Below are positions 19,568-29,194 of a DNA stretch of 64,000 nt, piece by piece; position 1 is the first letter of the stretch, and every line of letters begins with the position of its first letter. Below the pieces are notes generated by a model that saw only the letters and a program-made list of their open reading frames with translations, was not told the origin of the DNA and made no database searches. Source of the DNA: an uncultured Desulfatiglans sp. (lineage in GTDB: Bacteria; Desulfobacterota; DSM-4660; Desulfatiglandales; Desulfatiglandaceae); the NCBI GenBank assembly GCA_900498135.1, contig LR026961.1, forward strand, positions 2,090,692 through 2,154,691. The letters run 5' to 3'. The translations under genes and the position numbers were made by a program.

Positions 19568-20341
19568 TCACCCTTCGAACTCAGCAACAAGGAAGGTGTG
19601 GTCCGATGGCTTTTCGGCGCTCCGCGCCTCGCGGTCGATCCAGACGTTTATGGCACGCTCCGCCATGGGGGGCGTGCCCAGGATATAATCGATGCGCCAG
19701 CCGATATTGCGTTTGAACCCGTTGGGCACCCGGTAATCCCAGAAGGTATACAGGCCGCCGCCCTCGTGAAACCGGCGCAGGAGGTCGGTGAGCCCCCAGT
19801 CGAGCAGGGCGCGCAGGCGTTTCTGCTCCTCCGGGTGAAAGCCGACCTGCCCGGCAAGGTGCTTTGGATCGTGGACATCCCGGTCGTCGAGCGCGACGTT
19901 GAAGTCCCCCACGACCAGGAGGGGGTCTGCGGGAGTGAAGCGCTCCCGGATGTAGGCCAGGAGATCCTCGAGCCATTGGAGTTTGTAGGCGAACTTGTCG
20001 CTGTCCGTCGAGAAACCTTGGGGGACATAGACATTGACGAGGTGAAAATCACGGTAGCGGCCGCCGACGAAACGGGCCTCTTCGTCATCGGTGCCATAAA
20101 GGGCCGTGCGGATATCCTCGCCGGGGAGTTTGCTCAAGATTGCCACGCCGTTGTAAGTCTTCTGCCCTTTAAAAACCGAACGGTATCCAATTTCCTCGAA
20201 GGCCGCGGCTGGAAAATCCTTGTCCTGGACCTTGATTTCCTGCAGGCAAAGCATGTCCGGTTGCTGGTTTTCCATCCATTGGATGAGTGAGGGCAGCCGG
20301 ACCCTGACGGAATTGGTGTTGAAGGTCGCGATCTTCATCAT
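19568..20341 (-). CDS. xth: Exodeoxyribonuclease III
   Basis: 257 residues of the endonuclease/exonuclease/phosphatase fold. MKIATFNTNSVR, the metal ligand CLQEIKVQD, VVGDFNVAL and C-terminal SDHTFLVAEF match Xth/ExoA. It cleaves AP sites and 3' blocked ends in base-excision repair. The start overlaps the metG stop (ATGATGA), so it is translationally coupled and the last gene of tmk-holB-ricT-metG-xth. Confidence 0.95.
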   Translation of the reverse strand: MMKIATFNTNSVRVRLPSLIQWMENQQPDMLCLQEIKVQDKDFPAAAFEEIGYRSVFKGQKTYNGVAILSKLPGEDIRTALYGTDDEEARFVGGRYRDFHLVNVYVPQGFSTDSDKFAYKLQWLEDLLAYIRERFTPADPLLVVGDFNVALDDRDVHDPKHLAGQVGFHPEEQKRLRALLDWGLTDLLRRFHEGGGLYTFWDYRVPNGFKRNIGWRIDYILGTPPMAERAINVWIDREARSAEKPSDHTFLVAEFEG

Positions 20342-22248
20342 TTGACGCGTGTGCCGGGTTTCTTGGGGCGTTCGGGCAGGAGGATATGGAGGCCGCTTTC
20401 ATCGGATGCGGCCAGGATCATCCCCTGCGATTCGACTCCCATCAAGGTGGCCGGCGCAAGGTTGGCGACGATAAGGACCTGTTTTCCAAGCAGGTCCTCG
20501 GGGCTGTAATGCTCCTTGATCCCGGCGACGACGGTGCGCTCCCCTCCGGCATCCACCGTCAGCTTGAGCAGTTTCTTCGACTTCGGGATCACCTCGGCGG
20601 TGAGGATAGTTCCAACCCTGAGGTCCACCTTTTCGAAGTCCTCATAGGAAATGACCGCTTTCTCGGGGAGGGGCCCGTCCTTTTTATCCGGTTTGGGCGC
20701 GCCCGCCGGTGTTTCTTTGCGCGCCTCGATTCGGGGGAAAAGGGCGGGGCCTGTGTGGATGGCCGAAAAGAGGTCCTTTTTGTCCCACCCCTCGAGTTCG
20801 GAGAGCGTCAGATCGCGGCCGGAGCGGGGAAGGCCGAGCTGCGCCTGGATCTTCTCGGCGGATTCGGGCATGAACGGCCAGAGCAGGCCCGAAACGATCC
20901 GGAGGGTTTCCAGGATGTGGGCGATGACGGTGCCGAGGCGCCCGCGGTCGGACTTGGCGAGCACCCAGGGCGCGGTTTCGTCGATGTATTTGTTCACCTG
21001 GTTGATGACCTCCCAGACCGCCATCAGGGCCTTGTGAAAGGAAGGCTCGAGCATGAAGGCGGTATAGCGGCCTACGACCGCAAGGGCATGGCCCTTCAGG
21101 GTGTCATCGATCGGCAGTGTCGGCCCCTGCGTGTCCGGGTACCGCCCGTCGAAGAATTTGTTGACCATCGTTGTGCTGCGGCTGACCAGGTTGCCGAGGT
21201 CATTGGCGAGATCCGCATTGACGCGCGCAATGAAGCCTTCTTCGCTGAAGTCGGAATCCAGCCCGAAAACCATCTCGCGCATCAGAAAATAACGAAAGGC
21301 GTCAAGGCCGTAGCGGTCCACCATGTCGAGGGGTTTCACTACGTTCCCCAAGCTTTTGGACATCTTGCCCTTGTCGATGATCCAGTAGCCGTGGACGTTC
21401 AGATGCCGGTAGGGTTCGATTCCGGCCGATTTCAGCATGCAGGGCCAATAGATGCCGTGCGGCTTCAGGATGTCTTTTGCGATGATGTGCTGAGCTGCGG
21501 GCCAGAAGGTCTTGAAGTCCTCCCCGTCGGGGTAGTCGAGGGCGGAGATGTAGTTGATCAAGGCGTCGAACCAGACATAGGTGACAAAACGGTCGTCGAA
21601 GGGCAGGGGGATGCCCCACTCGAGCCTGGATTTGGGGCGGGAGATGCAGAGATCCTCCAGCGGCTCCTTCAGGAACGAGAGCACCTCGTTTCGGTATCGT
21701 TCGGGACGGATGAAGTCAGGGTTCCGCTCGATATGATCGATGAGCCAGTCCTGGTACCGGCTCATCCTGAAAAAATAATTGGCCTCCCGGATGACCTCTG
21801 GCGGGGTCTGATGATCGGGGCACTTTCCGTCTACCAGTTCCCGCTCGGTGTAGAACCGCTCGCAGCCGTAGCAGTACAGGCCTTCGTATTCGCTGAAATA
21901 GATGTCTCCCCGATCTTTCACGCGCGTCAGGATGCCCTGCACAACGGCTTTGTGCGCGGGGTCGGTGGTCCGAATGAAATGCGAATGAGAGATGTTCAGT
22001 TTGGGCCAGAGTAGGCGGAACATCGCGCTGATACGGTCGACGTAATCAGCCGGGGATTCGCCCGCGGCCTCTGCGGCCTTCACGATCTTGTCTCCGTGCT
22101 CGTCCGTTCCGGTCAGGAAGAAGGTTTTTTCCCCGCGCAGGAGATGAAAGCGATTGAGCACGTCCGCCACGATCGTCGAGTAGGCGTGGCCGAGATGCGG
22201 CTCTGCGTTGACGTAGTAGATCGGTGTGGTGATATAAAAGGTCGACAC
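20338..22248 (-). CDS. metG: Methionyl-tRNA synthetase with C-terminal tRNA-binding domain
   Basis: 636 residues. The class I signature HLGH lies in PIYYVNAEPHLGH, and KMSKS is present in GKMSKSLGN. A zinc knuckle starts CYGCE and ends CPDH. The last ~110 residues (VDLRVGTILTAEVIPKSKKL) are an EMAP/Trbp111-type OB domain that binds tRNA and supports dimerisation. The probable start is GTG at 22248, six bases after AGGA. The gene follows ricT by 11 bp. Confidence 0.97.
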   Translation of the reverse strand: MSTFYITTPIYYVNAEPHLGHAYSTIVADVLNRFHLLRGEKTFFLTGTDEHGDKIVKAAEAAGESPADYVDRISAMFRLLWPKLNISHSHFIRTTDPAHKAVVQGILTRVKDRGDIYFSEYEGLYCYGCERFYTERELVDGKCPDHQTPPEVIREANYFFRMSRYQDWLIDHIERNPDFIRPERYRNEVLSFLKEPLEDLCISRPKSRLEWGIPLPFDDRFVTYVWFDALINYISALDYPDGEDFKTFWPAAQHIIAKDILKPHGIYWPCMLKSAGIEPYRHLNVHGYWIIDKGKMSKSLGNVVKPLDMVDRYGLDAFRYFLMREMVFGLDSDFSEEGFIARVNADLANDLGNLVSRSTTMVNKFFDGRYPDTQGPTLPIDDTLKGHALAVVGRYTAFMLEPSFHKALMAVWEVINQVNKYIDETAPWVLAKSDRGRLGTVIAHILETLRIVSGLLWPFMPESAEKIQAQLGLPRSGRDLTLSELEGWDKKDLFSAIHTGPALFPRIEARKETPAGAPKPDKKDGPLPEKAVISYEDFEKVDLRVGTILTAEVIPKSKKLLKLTVDAGGERTVVAGIKEHYSPEDLLGKQVLIVANLAPATLMGVESQGMILAASDESGLHILLPERPKKPGTRVK

Positions 22249-22259
22249 GGTTATCCTGG

Positions 22260-23093
22260 TTACTCCTTTGGGGGTTTCTTCTTTTTTCTGAAGAGGCCGT
22301 CTTTCGTCAAATCGCCGATGCCCACTTCCATTTCTTCACCCGATTCGAGGACGACAGTCAGGGTCTCCATCAGCACGTTCTGCCGGACTACCCGCCCTTC
22401 GCCCTGGTCCGTAGAGACCTTTTTGCCGATCTTCGGCAGGTTCTTCTTCATCTTTTCATAGAAGGAGTGTTCGTAGGACAGACAGCACATGAGTCTTCCG
22501 CACATGCCCGAGATCTTGGTCGGATTGAGCGAGAGATTCTGTTCCTTGGCCATCTTGATGGTCACGGGCTCGAAGTTGCTGAGGAAGCTCGCGCAGCACA
22601 GCGGGCGGCCGCAGGTGCCGAGGCCGCCGACCATCTTGGCCTGATGACGCACACCGATCTGGCGCATCTCGATTCGGGTGCGGAATTTCTTGACGAGGTC
22701 CTTGACCAGGGCACGAAAATCCACTCGTCCGTCCGCCGTGAAAAAAACGATGAATTTGCTGCCATCGAACCTGCGCTCCACGCCGACGAGGCACATGGGG
22801 AGTTCCCTGGCTTTTACCCGCTCGAGACAGGCTTCGTAAACCTCCCGCTCGAGACGCGCGTTCTCCTCGAAACGGCTGATCTCCTCGTCCGTGGCGAGCC
22901 GAAAGACCTTCTGCAGCGGCCTTGGAGGAAGCTGCGGCGGGCGGTTTCGCGGCTCCGTGCAAACGCATCCGACAGCTGGACCCTCTTCGGTCACTACCAG
23001 CACCTTGTCGCCCTTGCTCAAAACAAAGTGCCCCGATTCGAAGTCGTAGATCTTCCCGTCGGGTTTGAATTGGATGCCGACGATTTTGTTCAT
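22260..23093 (-). CDS. ricT: PSP1-domain protein (RicT/YaaT-like)
   Basis: 277 residues from the ATG at 23093 (MNKIVGIQFKPDGKIYDF), preceded by AGGA. A longer frame from 23225 exists but its extra 44 residues are not family-like. The PSP1 core includes VGGLGTCGRPLCCASFL and MCGRLMCCLSYE; these cysteines bind iron-sulfur clusters in the Bacillus homologue. Bacillus RicT belongs to the RicAFT complex acting on RNase Y. RicA and RicF are not nearby, and the role outside Firmicutes is unclear. The holB-ricT-metG arrangement is common across bacteria. Confidence 0.85.
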   Translation of the reverse strand: MNKIVGIQFKPDGKIYDFESGHFVLSKGDKVLVVTEEGPAVGCVCTEPRNRPPQLPPRPLQKVFRLATDEEISRFEENARLEREVYEACLERVKARELPMCLVGVERRFDGSKFIVFFTADGRVDFRALVKDLVKKFRTRIEMRQIGVRHQAKMVGGLGTCGRPLCCASFLSNFEPVTIKMAKEQNLSLNPTKISGMCGRLMCCLSYEHSFYEKMKKNLPKIGKKVSTDQGEGRVVRQNVLMETLTVVLESGEEMEVGIGDLTKDGLFRKKKKPPKE

Positions 23094-23255
23094 CGCGTTT
23101 CCTGCCGTGTTATCGATGCTTTCCACATTGCCTTCGAGCCGCCGTTCAGGCGCCCCCGCGCTGAAGCGGCGTGTCTTCCCCGTGAATCGGCCATCTGCGT
23201 TTCCGAATCGGAAAGCCCCGGCCATCGGGCTTGGTTTCAGCGCGGAAGAAGGATT

Positions 23256-24284
23256 TCAAAGCGCCGTGGAGCATTTTCTCAGCCCGAAGATCAAATGGGT
23301 CAACACGAGGCCCGTGTTGCGATTTTTCAAGATATCGCGCCGCGCCCGGTCCAGTCTGAAGATGCTGTCCATCAAACCTGTTATTCTAAACTGTTCGGAG
23401 CTGTTTTTCAACTGCCGTAAAAAATCGCGATTGATCAGGAGGTCATCGGGCGTATCCGTCCGCAGAAGCATCAAGTCACGGTACCAGGTCTCCCATACAG
23501 ACAGAAGATCCTGCAGCCCCGGCAGATTGTTTTCCGAATTCTCGAGGCGCACCTTCGCATCCTCGGCGGCGCAGTCCGCTGCAAGCGAGAAAATGCCATC
23601 CACCGGCTTCGATGGGATCTCCATCAACTGGAGCAGCCAGTTTCTGCGTTTTTCGAGGAAGGGGCCCGCCACCATTTTCAGTGCCATGCCAAGGCTGCCA
23701 CCGCAGATCGCAGCCGCGGTCCTCGCGGTTTCGGGTTCGGTTTGGCGATGTTGTGTCAGCCAGATTGCGATCTCCTGCGTATCGAGGGGCTGGAAGGCGA
23801 TCCGCTGGCAGCGGGAAACGATGGTCGGGAGAAGGTCTCCTGGTTCGACGGCCTGCAGGATCAGAATATTGCGGGGAGGGGGCTCCTCGAGCGTTTTCAG
23901 GAAGGCGTTGGCGGCCTCCTCTGTCATGGCTTGCGCCTGCTGGACCACGCTGATGCGGTAGGGGGCCGAAACGGGGGCGAAGGCGAGTCTACGGTTCAGG
24001 CTGCGGATTTGATCGATCTTGATGTTTGCTCCTTCCGGCTGCACGAAGAGCAGATCCGGGTGGTTTCCGCCGAGGATCTGCCTGCAGGGTGCGCACCGTC
24101 CGCACCCTTTCTCTTCGGCCGGAGCAGCGCAACTCAGGTGCATGGCCATGGCGCGTGCGGTAGAGGTCTTGCCGACGCCCCGGATGCCTGTGAAAAGGTA
24201 GGCATGGGGCATCTGATCCCGCTCCATGGCTTGATGGAGCAAACGGATCGCCCTCGTTTGACCTATGATGTCGGAAAAAGACAT
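23256..24284 (-). CDS. holB: DNA polymerase III delta-prime subunit
   Basis: 342 residues, AAA+ clamp-loader subunit. The P-loop GIRGVGKTSTA is followed by a zinc module with CAAPAEEKGCGRCAPC and by the SRC motif VSRCQRIAF. Delta-prime helps load the beta clamp; it is distinguished from the gamma/tau subunit by its short length. The start overlaps the tmk stop by 22 bp. Confidence 0.9.
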   Translation of the reverse strand: MSFSDIIGQTRAIRLLHQAMERDQMPHAYLFTGIRGVGKTSTARAMAMHLSCAAPAEEKGCGRCAPCRQILGGNHPDLLFVQPEGANIKIDQIRSLNRRLAFAPVSAPYRISVVQQAQAMTEEAANAFLKTLEEPPPRNILILQAVEPGDLLPTIVSRCQRIAFQPLDTQEIAIWLTQHRQTEPETARTAAAICGGSLGMALKMVAGPFLEKRRNWLLQLMEIPSKPVDGIFSLAADCAAEDAKVRLENSENNLPGLQDLLSVWETWYRDLMLLRTDTPDDLLINRDFLRQLKNSSEQFRITGLMDSIFRLDRARRDILKNRNTGLVLTHLIFGLRKCSTAL

Positions 24285-24946
24285 GGTTCCTTGTCTGGGA
24301 GAGCCGGCAACAGAGGAAGGATCATGGACCAGATCTCGTTTTCCAGCCGTTCGATCGAAAGCATTCCGTCGAGGACGCGGAACCGCCCACCGAGCCCTTC
24401 CGAACGGGCGAGGGCTAGATAGCCCTCGCGGACGGACTGGTGGAAGGCTTCGGATTCCTTTTCGAAGCGGTCTTGGCCCGAGAGGCCGGCAGGGTTCCCC
24501 TCTGCTTCCCGTTGCCGAGCTCGCGCCAGCGCTGCGCCGACGGGGCAGTCGAGAAGGAAAGTGATGTCCGGCGTGAGGCCGCGGGCGGCCGTACGATTCA
24601 GCGATGCCACGAAAAGGGGGTCCTGCCCCCTGGCGTACCCCTGGTAAACCGTGGTGGCGTCATAGAAGCGGTCGCAGACGATCCATCGGCCGGCTTCGCG
24701 GGCCGGGTCGATGACCTCGAAAACATGCTGCGCGCGATCGGCCTCGTAAAGAAAAAGCTCCGCCAACGGGGAGAGATCCCGGTTGCGCGCATCCAGCAGG
24801 ATCCGCCGGATATCGCTGCCGATGCGCGTACCGCCGGGCTCGATCGTAAACAGGGTCGGAACATTGCGCTCCTCCAGGCGGCGGGCGAGTCGTTTGGCCT
24901 GGGTCGATTTGCCGCACCCCTCGATTCCTTCGAAGGTTATGAACAC
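24263..24946 (-). CDS. tmk: Thymidylate kinase
   Basis: 227 residues. I choose a GTG start at 24946 giving VFITFEGIEGCGKSTQAKRL, which fits the family N terminus and follows AAAGGA by eight bases; upstream in-frame starts add non-family sequence. The P-loop is GIEGCGKST. The DRx motif CDRFYDATTVYQGY and lid LSGQDRFEKE are present. It phosphorylates dTMP to dTDP. It is the first gene of the operon with holB. Confidence 0.93.
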   Translation of the reverse strand: MFITFEGIEGCGKSTQAKRLARRLEERNVPTLFTIEPGGTRIGSDIRRILLDARNRDLSPLAELFLYEADRAQHVFEVIDPAREAGRWIVCDRFYDATTVYQGYARGQDPLFVASLNRTAARGLTPDITFLLDCPVGAALARARQREAEGNPAGLSGQDRFEKESEAFHQSVREGYLALARSEGLGGRFRVLDGMLSIERLENEIWSMILPLLPALPDKEPCLFPTS

Positions 24947-24989
24947 GGCCAAGGTCCTTTGTTTAAAGGTGGAGATTGACATCGAGATC

Positions 24990-25060
24990 GGCCGAACCGG
25001 AATACGGCGTGAAGCGGTGGGCTGACCGGTGAAGCCGGTGAAGAAAAAGCCCTCTTGATG
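24990..25060 (+). repeat. Fragment of the long-form dispersed repeat
   Basis: GGCGTGAAGCGGTGGGCTGA followed by CCGGTGAAGCCGGTGAAGAA resembles the hairpin insert of copies C, E and G, ending with AAAAAGCCCTC. The terminal arms are lost. It lies just upstream of tmk. Confidence 0.4.
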
Positions 25061-25214
25061 ATGAGAGGGAGTATAGGTCAAAAGGACACCGGCAGGCAAG
25101 GGGCAAAAGCAAGGCCTGGGAGGGCGGCCTTCGCTTGGCCGGCGCTAAAAGTGGGCATCCCGGTCGGTTTTGTAAGAGAAAGAGCCCGGGTTTACCTTCA
25201 AGGCATTTTCTCTA

Positions 25215-25242
25215 TTGACAAACTTTCAAAAGTGGCTACTAT
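25215..25242 (+). promoter_or_regulatory. Promoter of the DksA/TraR gene
   Basis: TTGACA at 25215-25220 and TACTAT at 25237-25242 with a 16-bp spacer, about 100 bp before the ATG. A good sigma-70-type site. Confidence 0.6.
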
Positions 25243-25344
25243 TCCGACGCTTCGGGAACAACATTTATCATTTTAACATTTTTTACAGAGGTGTGATACT
25301 TGGCCGTACTTATCAAAGAGGGAATTTTTCCGGAGGGGGGCGCC

Positions 25345-25875
25345 ATGCAGGAAAGCAGGAAGGATTTCTTGGATCAACTCGAGCGCCGGAAGCTGGAGTA
25401 CGAGGAGACCTTGCGGCAGTTGGTTGCCAACCAGAAGGACTTTTACGATCGCTTTTCGGATGACAACAGCAACGATGAAACCGACCATGCGCAGCGGGAG
25501 ATTTCGGCCTGCAGCAATTACAGCCTGATCGAGCGGAAGACAAGGGAGTTGAAAAACATCGAGCGGCTGATCAGGAAGGTCATGAAGGATGAGAGTTTTG
25601 GCCTGTGTGAGGAATGCGGCGAGCAGATTCCCATGGAAAGGCTTCTGATCGTGCCGGAGACCACACTCTGCGTGGTCTGCCAAAGCGACCTCGAAAAATT
25701 CTCCCACATGCGCGATTTGGCTGCCCACCGCTCCGGGCTTGGTAAAAAGCGTGAGTGGGATGATATCGGCTGGGTCGACGAGGTGGAGGATGATCTTTCC
25801 CTTTATGAGATGGATTTGAGCGCAGGAGTGGATGGGGATGCAGCGGAGCTCGAGGAATCCACGCCGGACATGTGA
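25345..25875 (+). CDS. TraR/DksA-type zinc-finger protein
   Basis: 176 residues. A coiled-coil N-terminal half (DFLDQLERRKLEYEETLRQL) precedes the DksA-type finger CEECG...CVVCQ (about 90-115), then an acidic tail (DEVEDDLSLYEMDL). DksA proteins enter the RNA polymerase secondary channel to modulate initiation. The acidic C-terminal extension is longer than in E. coli DksA. The ATG follows GGAGGGGGG. It has its own promoter and a hairpin downstream, so it is monocistronic. Confidence 0.85.
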   Translation: MQESRKDFLDQLERRKLEYEETLRQLVANQKDFYDRFSDDNSNDETDHAQREISACSNYSLIERKTRELKNIERLIRKVMKDESFGLCEECGEQIPMERLLIVPETTLCVVCQSDLEKFSHMRDLAAHRSGLGKKREWDDIGWVDEVEDDLSLYEMDLSAGVDGDAAELEESTPDM

Positions 25876-25992
25876 TGAACCGGTCTTTCGGACGCTTTGA
25901 AGCGTAGCCGTTTGTGTAGGAATTCTCGAGGGAGCTTCAGGGGTCGGTAAGGGCGTTTGCTTCCGATGACCTGGAATGCCGAATGAAACAAT

Positions 25993-26014
25993 GGGGGCGC
26001 CGGCCGGCGCCCCC
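25993..26014. terminator. Perfect 22-bp GC palindrome between convergent genes
   Basis: GGGGGCGCCGGC followed by GCCGGCGCCCCC-type symmetry forms a perfect stem, followed on the plus strand by AAAACGTTTT. It lies between the convergent dksA-like and carboxyltransferase genes. A U-tract is poor, so it may be a bidirectional terminator or another structure. Confidence 0.55.
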
Positions 26015-26073
26015 AAAACGTTTTGGTCCTTCGAACCTCCGGCAATGACCCGCGGCGGTTCGACCGGTGCGGT

Positions 26074-27567
26074 TTACATCGCTTTGCAGACCTGTTCGAT
26101 GGCTGCAGCCATGGCCTCATCCTCTTTGCGGATATCTTCGAGGGTTTTACCCGCAACCTCTTTGGGGCGTTCTTCCAGGCCGTATTTCCATTTGAGAAAG
26201 CGCACACCGGTGCTTGGATAGAGGGCGACGATCAGGAGATCGAAATCGCTTTTCGCGAGGTCCCCGGCATTCTGGCGGGCCTTGTCGAGTTCGGGCTCCA
26301 GATAGTCTGCCGCCCGCCCGGTTACGGGTGTCTCTCCCCGCTTGTACCCTTTCAGGATGTTCTTCTGAACCTGCGGGTCGACCGGGATCGGGGTTTTTCC
26401 GTACAGCCCGAAGACGAGATCCTTGACCTCGTTCGTCACCATTTTGTAGCGTCCGAAAAGCACGTTCAAGACAGCCTGAACGCCCACGATCTGGCTCGTG
26501 GGGGTGACGAGCGGCGGCATGCCCAGTTCCTTCCGCGTTACCGCCACTTCCCGGTAGACTTCCGACAGCCGGTCGAGGGCCTTCGCTTCCTTCAACTGGC
26601 TGACCAGATTGGAGATCATTCCACCGGGCACCTGGTGCTGCAGGACGCCTGTGTCGATGACCGACATGCGGTGTTTGGCAAGATAATCTCGATATTTAGG
26701 GGCCACTGTTTCGATGTGCTCCCCGAGTTCCAGAAGGAGGGAGAGATCGAACCCGGTGTCCCGGACGGTCTCGAAAAGCGTCGCGACGATGGGCTCCACC
26801 GCAGGCTGGGATGTGCGCAAGGCGAAGGGGGCGAGGCAGGTGTCGACGATGTCGACGCCGGCTTTGATGGCTTCAAGGTAAACCATGGAGGCCATCCCGC
26901 TCGTGTAATGGGTGTGCAGGTGGATCGGGATGGTAATCTCTTTCTTCAGAGCGGTGATGAGTTTGGCGATGTCGAAGGGGGACATGATGCCGGCCATATC
27001 CTTCAGGCACAGGGTGTCGGCACCCATGTCCTGAAGTTCTTTCGCCTTCTGGATGTAGTAGTCCAGGTTGAAGACCTCTCCCCCCATCCGGCGCTCGGTC
27101 AGAGAGTAGCAGATGGTCCCCTGAAAGTGCTTGCCGTTGGCCTTGATACGTTCGACCACGGTCTCGAAGTTGCGGAAATCGTTCAGGGCGTCGAACACCC
27201 TGAAGACATCCATCCCCGCCTCGCAGGTCTTGTCGACGAAGAGCCGTGCGACGTCGTCCGCGTAGTTGCGGTACCCGACGAGGTTCTGGCCTCTGAGGAG
27301 CATGGAAAAGGGGGTCTTTCGAATATGCTTCTTGAGGGTCTTGATCCGTTCGAACGGGTCTTCACCGAGGAAGCGATGCATCGAATCGAACGTGGCACCG
27401 CCCCAGACCTCCATGGCCCAGAAGCCGACTTGGTCCATCCTCTCGGCTATGGGCAGCATATCCTCGGTCCGCATCCGGGTGGCCAGGAGTGATTGATGAC
27501 CGTCACGAAAGGTGTTATCCTGAATCTTCAGGGGGTTTTTGGGGCCGCTTTCCAGAAAGTTGTCCAT
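26074..27567 (-). CDS. Carboxyltransferase subunit, pyruvate carboxylase subunit B/oxaloacetate decarboxylase alpha type
   Basis: 497 residues from the ATG at 27567, which follows GGAGG. The TIM-barrel start IQDNTFRDGHQSLLATR and metal-binding region (HLHTHYTSGMAS) match the carboxyltransferase domain that moves CO2 between carboxybiotin and pyruvate. A C-terminal conserved region is present (GRYKMVTNEVKDLVFGLYG) but there is no biotinyl domain with a K in AMKM, so biotin must come from another protein. No biotin carboxylase lies nearby. It could work in anaplerosis or in a sodium-pumping decarboxylase. Confidence 0.88.
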   Translation of the reverse strand: MDNFLESGPKNPLKIQDNTFRDGHQSLLATRMRTEDMLPIAERMDQVGFWAMEVWGGATFDSMHRFLGEDPFERIKTLKKHIRKTPFSMLLRGQNLVGYRNYADDVARLFVDKTCEAGMDVFRVFDALNDFRNFETVVERIKANGKHFQGTICYSLTERRMGGEVFNLDYYIQKAKELQDMGADTLCLKDMAGIMSPFDIAKLITALKKEITIPIHLHTHYTSGMASMVYLEAIKAGVDIVDTCLAPFALRTSQPAVEPIVATLFETVRDTGFDLSLLLELGEHIETVAPKYRDYLAKHRMSVIDTGVLQHQVPGGMISNLVSQLKEAKALDRLSEVYREVAVTRKELGMPPLVTPTSQIVGVQAVLNVLFGRYKMVTNEVKDLVFGLYGKTPIPVDPQVQKNILKGYKRGETPVTGRAADYLEPELDKARQNAGDLAKSDFDLLIVALYPSTGVRFLKWKYGLEERPKEVAGKTLEDIRKEDEAMAAAIEQVCKAM

Positions 27568-27823
27568 GTTGAAACCTCCAATAATAAGATTCGGTTGGCA
27601 CCTGTTTCCCATGATGTGCAAGCGGTCTGATGTGGTTCGGGGGGAGGATGCCGCCCGGCAGCGGGGGCGAAATGCGACCAGGAGAAACAAAATGCTGCAA
27701 GATCAGGAATGTTATTTTATCGCAGGCCCACAGGTCAAGGAATTTCGGGAAGGGTGATGAACGAAACAGGGAATCCCTCTCTTCGAGAGGGTTGGATCGA
27801 CTGGATCCTTGCAGGGTGACCGA

Positions 27824-29194
27824 ATGGGTTTGACGTCCAGCGGACAACAGGGGCCCAGGGTTTACCGGGTCGGTGAACTGACCGCGGAGATACAAGCCCT
27901 ACTCGAAAGCCGTTTCGATTTTATCTGGTTGGAGGCCGAGATATCCAATTTCAGCGCCCCCGCCTCCGGTCATTACTATATGATCCTCAAGGACGAACGG
28001 GCGCAGATCCGCGGCGTGATGTTCCGCCCGCAGGCGCGTTATCTGAAGTTCGTCCCCGAAAACGGCATGAAGATCCTGGCGCAGGGACGAATCGGTGTCT
28101 ACGCCCCGAGGGGAGAGTACCAACTCCTCCTGGATTATCTGGAGCCGTTGGGGGTCGGCGCCCTGGCCCTCGCCTTCGAGCAATTGAAGCGCAAGCTTGC
28201 CGCCGAGGGCCTTTTCGACATGGCGCTCAAACGGCCCCTGCCTTTTCTGCCGCAACGTGTCGCACTTGTAACCTCGCCGACCGGCGCCGCGGTGAGGGAT
28301 TTTCTCAAGATCATCCACCGCCGGTTCGCGAACCTCGAGGTGGTGGTCGTGCCGTCCCGCGTCCAGGGGGTGGAAGCCCTTCCCGATCTCCAGGCCGCGC
28401 TCGAGGCGGCGGACCGGTATGTCCAGCCCGATGTGATCGTCATCGCCCGGGGAGGCGGCTCCCTGGAAGACCTCTGGCCCTTCAACCAGGAGGAATTGGC
28501 GCGGGCGATCAGGCGGTCGAGCGTCCCGGTCGTTTCGGCGGTCGGCCATGAGACCGACTGGACGATTGCCGATATGGCCGCCGATGTCAGGGCCCCGACC
28601 CCCTCAGCGGCGGCGGAGATGCTTGTGAAGGAAAAGGAGGAGTTGGTGCGCCGCCTTGGAGACTGGCGGCACCGGCTTCTCCGGTCGATCGGTTACCTTC
28701 TGGATATGCAGGAGGCGAGGCTGAAGGCGCTGCAGCGCTCGGTCGCAGCCCCGGCAAGGCTGGTCGAAGCCTGGTGGCTCCGGCTTGACGACCTTCAGGG
28801 GCGCCTTGTGCGGCGCATGAAGGTGAGGCTCGACGAGGACGACCGCCGATTGCGATCGGAAAGCCGCTCCCTGCGTTTTTACGCACCCGCGGCGCGCATC
28901 GAGAGGGAGTGGCGGCAACTGGTTTTCACTCGATCGAACCTCGTTTCTCACATCCAAAGGCGCCTCGAGTCTTTGCGTTACGCGCTCGGTCTCGTGCAGG
29001 GGCGCCTCAGGGACCTGAGCCCCATGGCGGCCTTGCAGCGAGGATACAGCATCACCTTCAGGCTGCCGGAAGAGAGCGTTTTGCGGGATGCTGCCGATAT
29101 CGTGGAAGGCGAGAGCATCAGGATCCTGCTTGGGGCGGGGAGCCTGGAGGCCCGGGTGGAAAAGGCCGAGTCGGATCCAGCTCCCCGGAAATGA
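27824..29194 (+). CDS. xseA: Exodeoxyribonuclease VII large subunit
   Basis: 456 residues from the ATG at 27824. An N-terminal OB fold (VYRVGELTAEIQALLESRF, FIWLEAEISNF) is followed by the catalytic core with TSPTGAAVRDFL, VIARGGGSLEDLW and VSAVGHETDWTIAD, then a long coiled coil. With XseB it degrades single-stranded DNA in repair. The last codons and the TGA stop lie inside the left arm of a decayed dispersed repeat, so the C-terminal tail has probably been replaced. Confidence 0.95.
   Translation: MGLTSSGQQGPRVYRVGELTAEIQALLESRFDFIWLEAEISNFSAPASGHYYMILKDERAQIRGVMFRPQARYLKFVPENGMKILAQGRIGVYAPRGEYQLLLDYLEPLGVGALALAFEQLKRKLAAEGLFDMALKRPLPFLPQRVALVTSPTGAAVRDFLKIIHRRFANLEVVVVPSRVQGVEALPDLQAALEAADRYVQPDVIVIARGGGSLEDLWPFNQEELARAIRRSSVPVVSAVGHETDWTIADMAADVRAPTPSAAAEMLVKEKEELVRRLGDWRHRLLRSIGYLLDMQEARLKALQRSVAAPARLVEAWWLRLDDLQGRLVRRMKVRLDEDDRRLRSESRSLRFYAPAARIEREWRQLVFTRSNLVSHIQRRLESLRYALGLVQGRLRDLSPMAALQRGYSITFRLPEESVLRDAADIVEGESIRILLGAGSLEARVEKAESDPAPRK

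Noticed and set aside
22260..23225. Longer ricT start at 23225
   Set aside because: The extra 44 residues do not resemble the family, and the ATG at 23093 has a better ribosome site.
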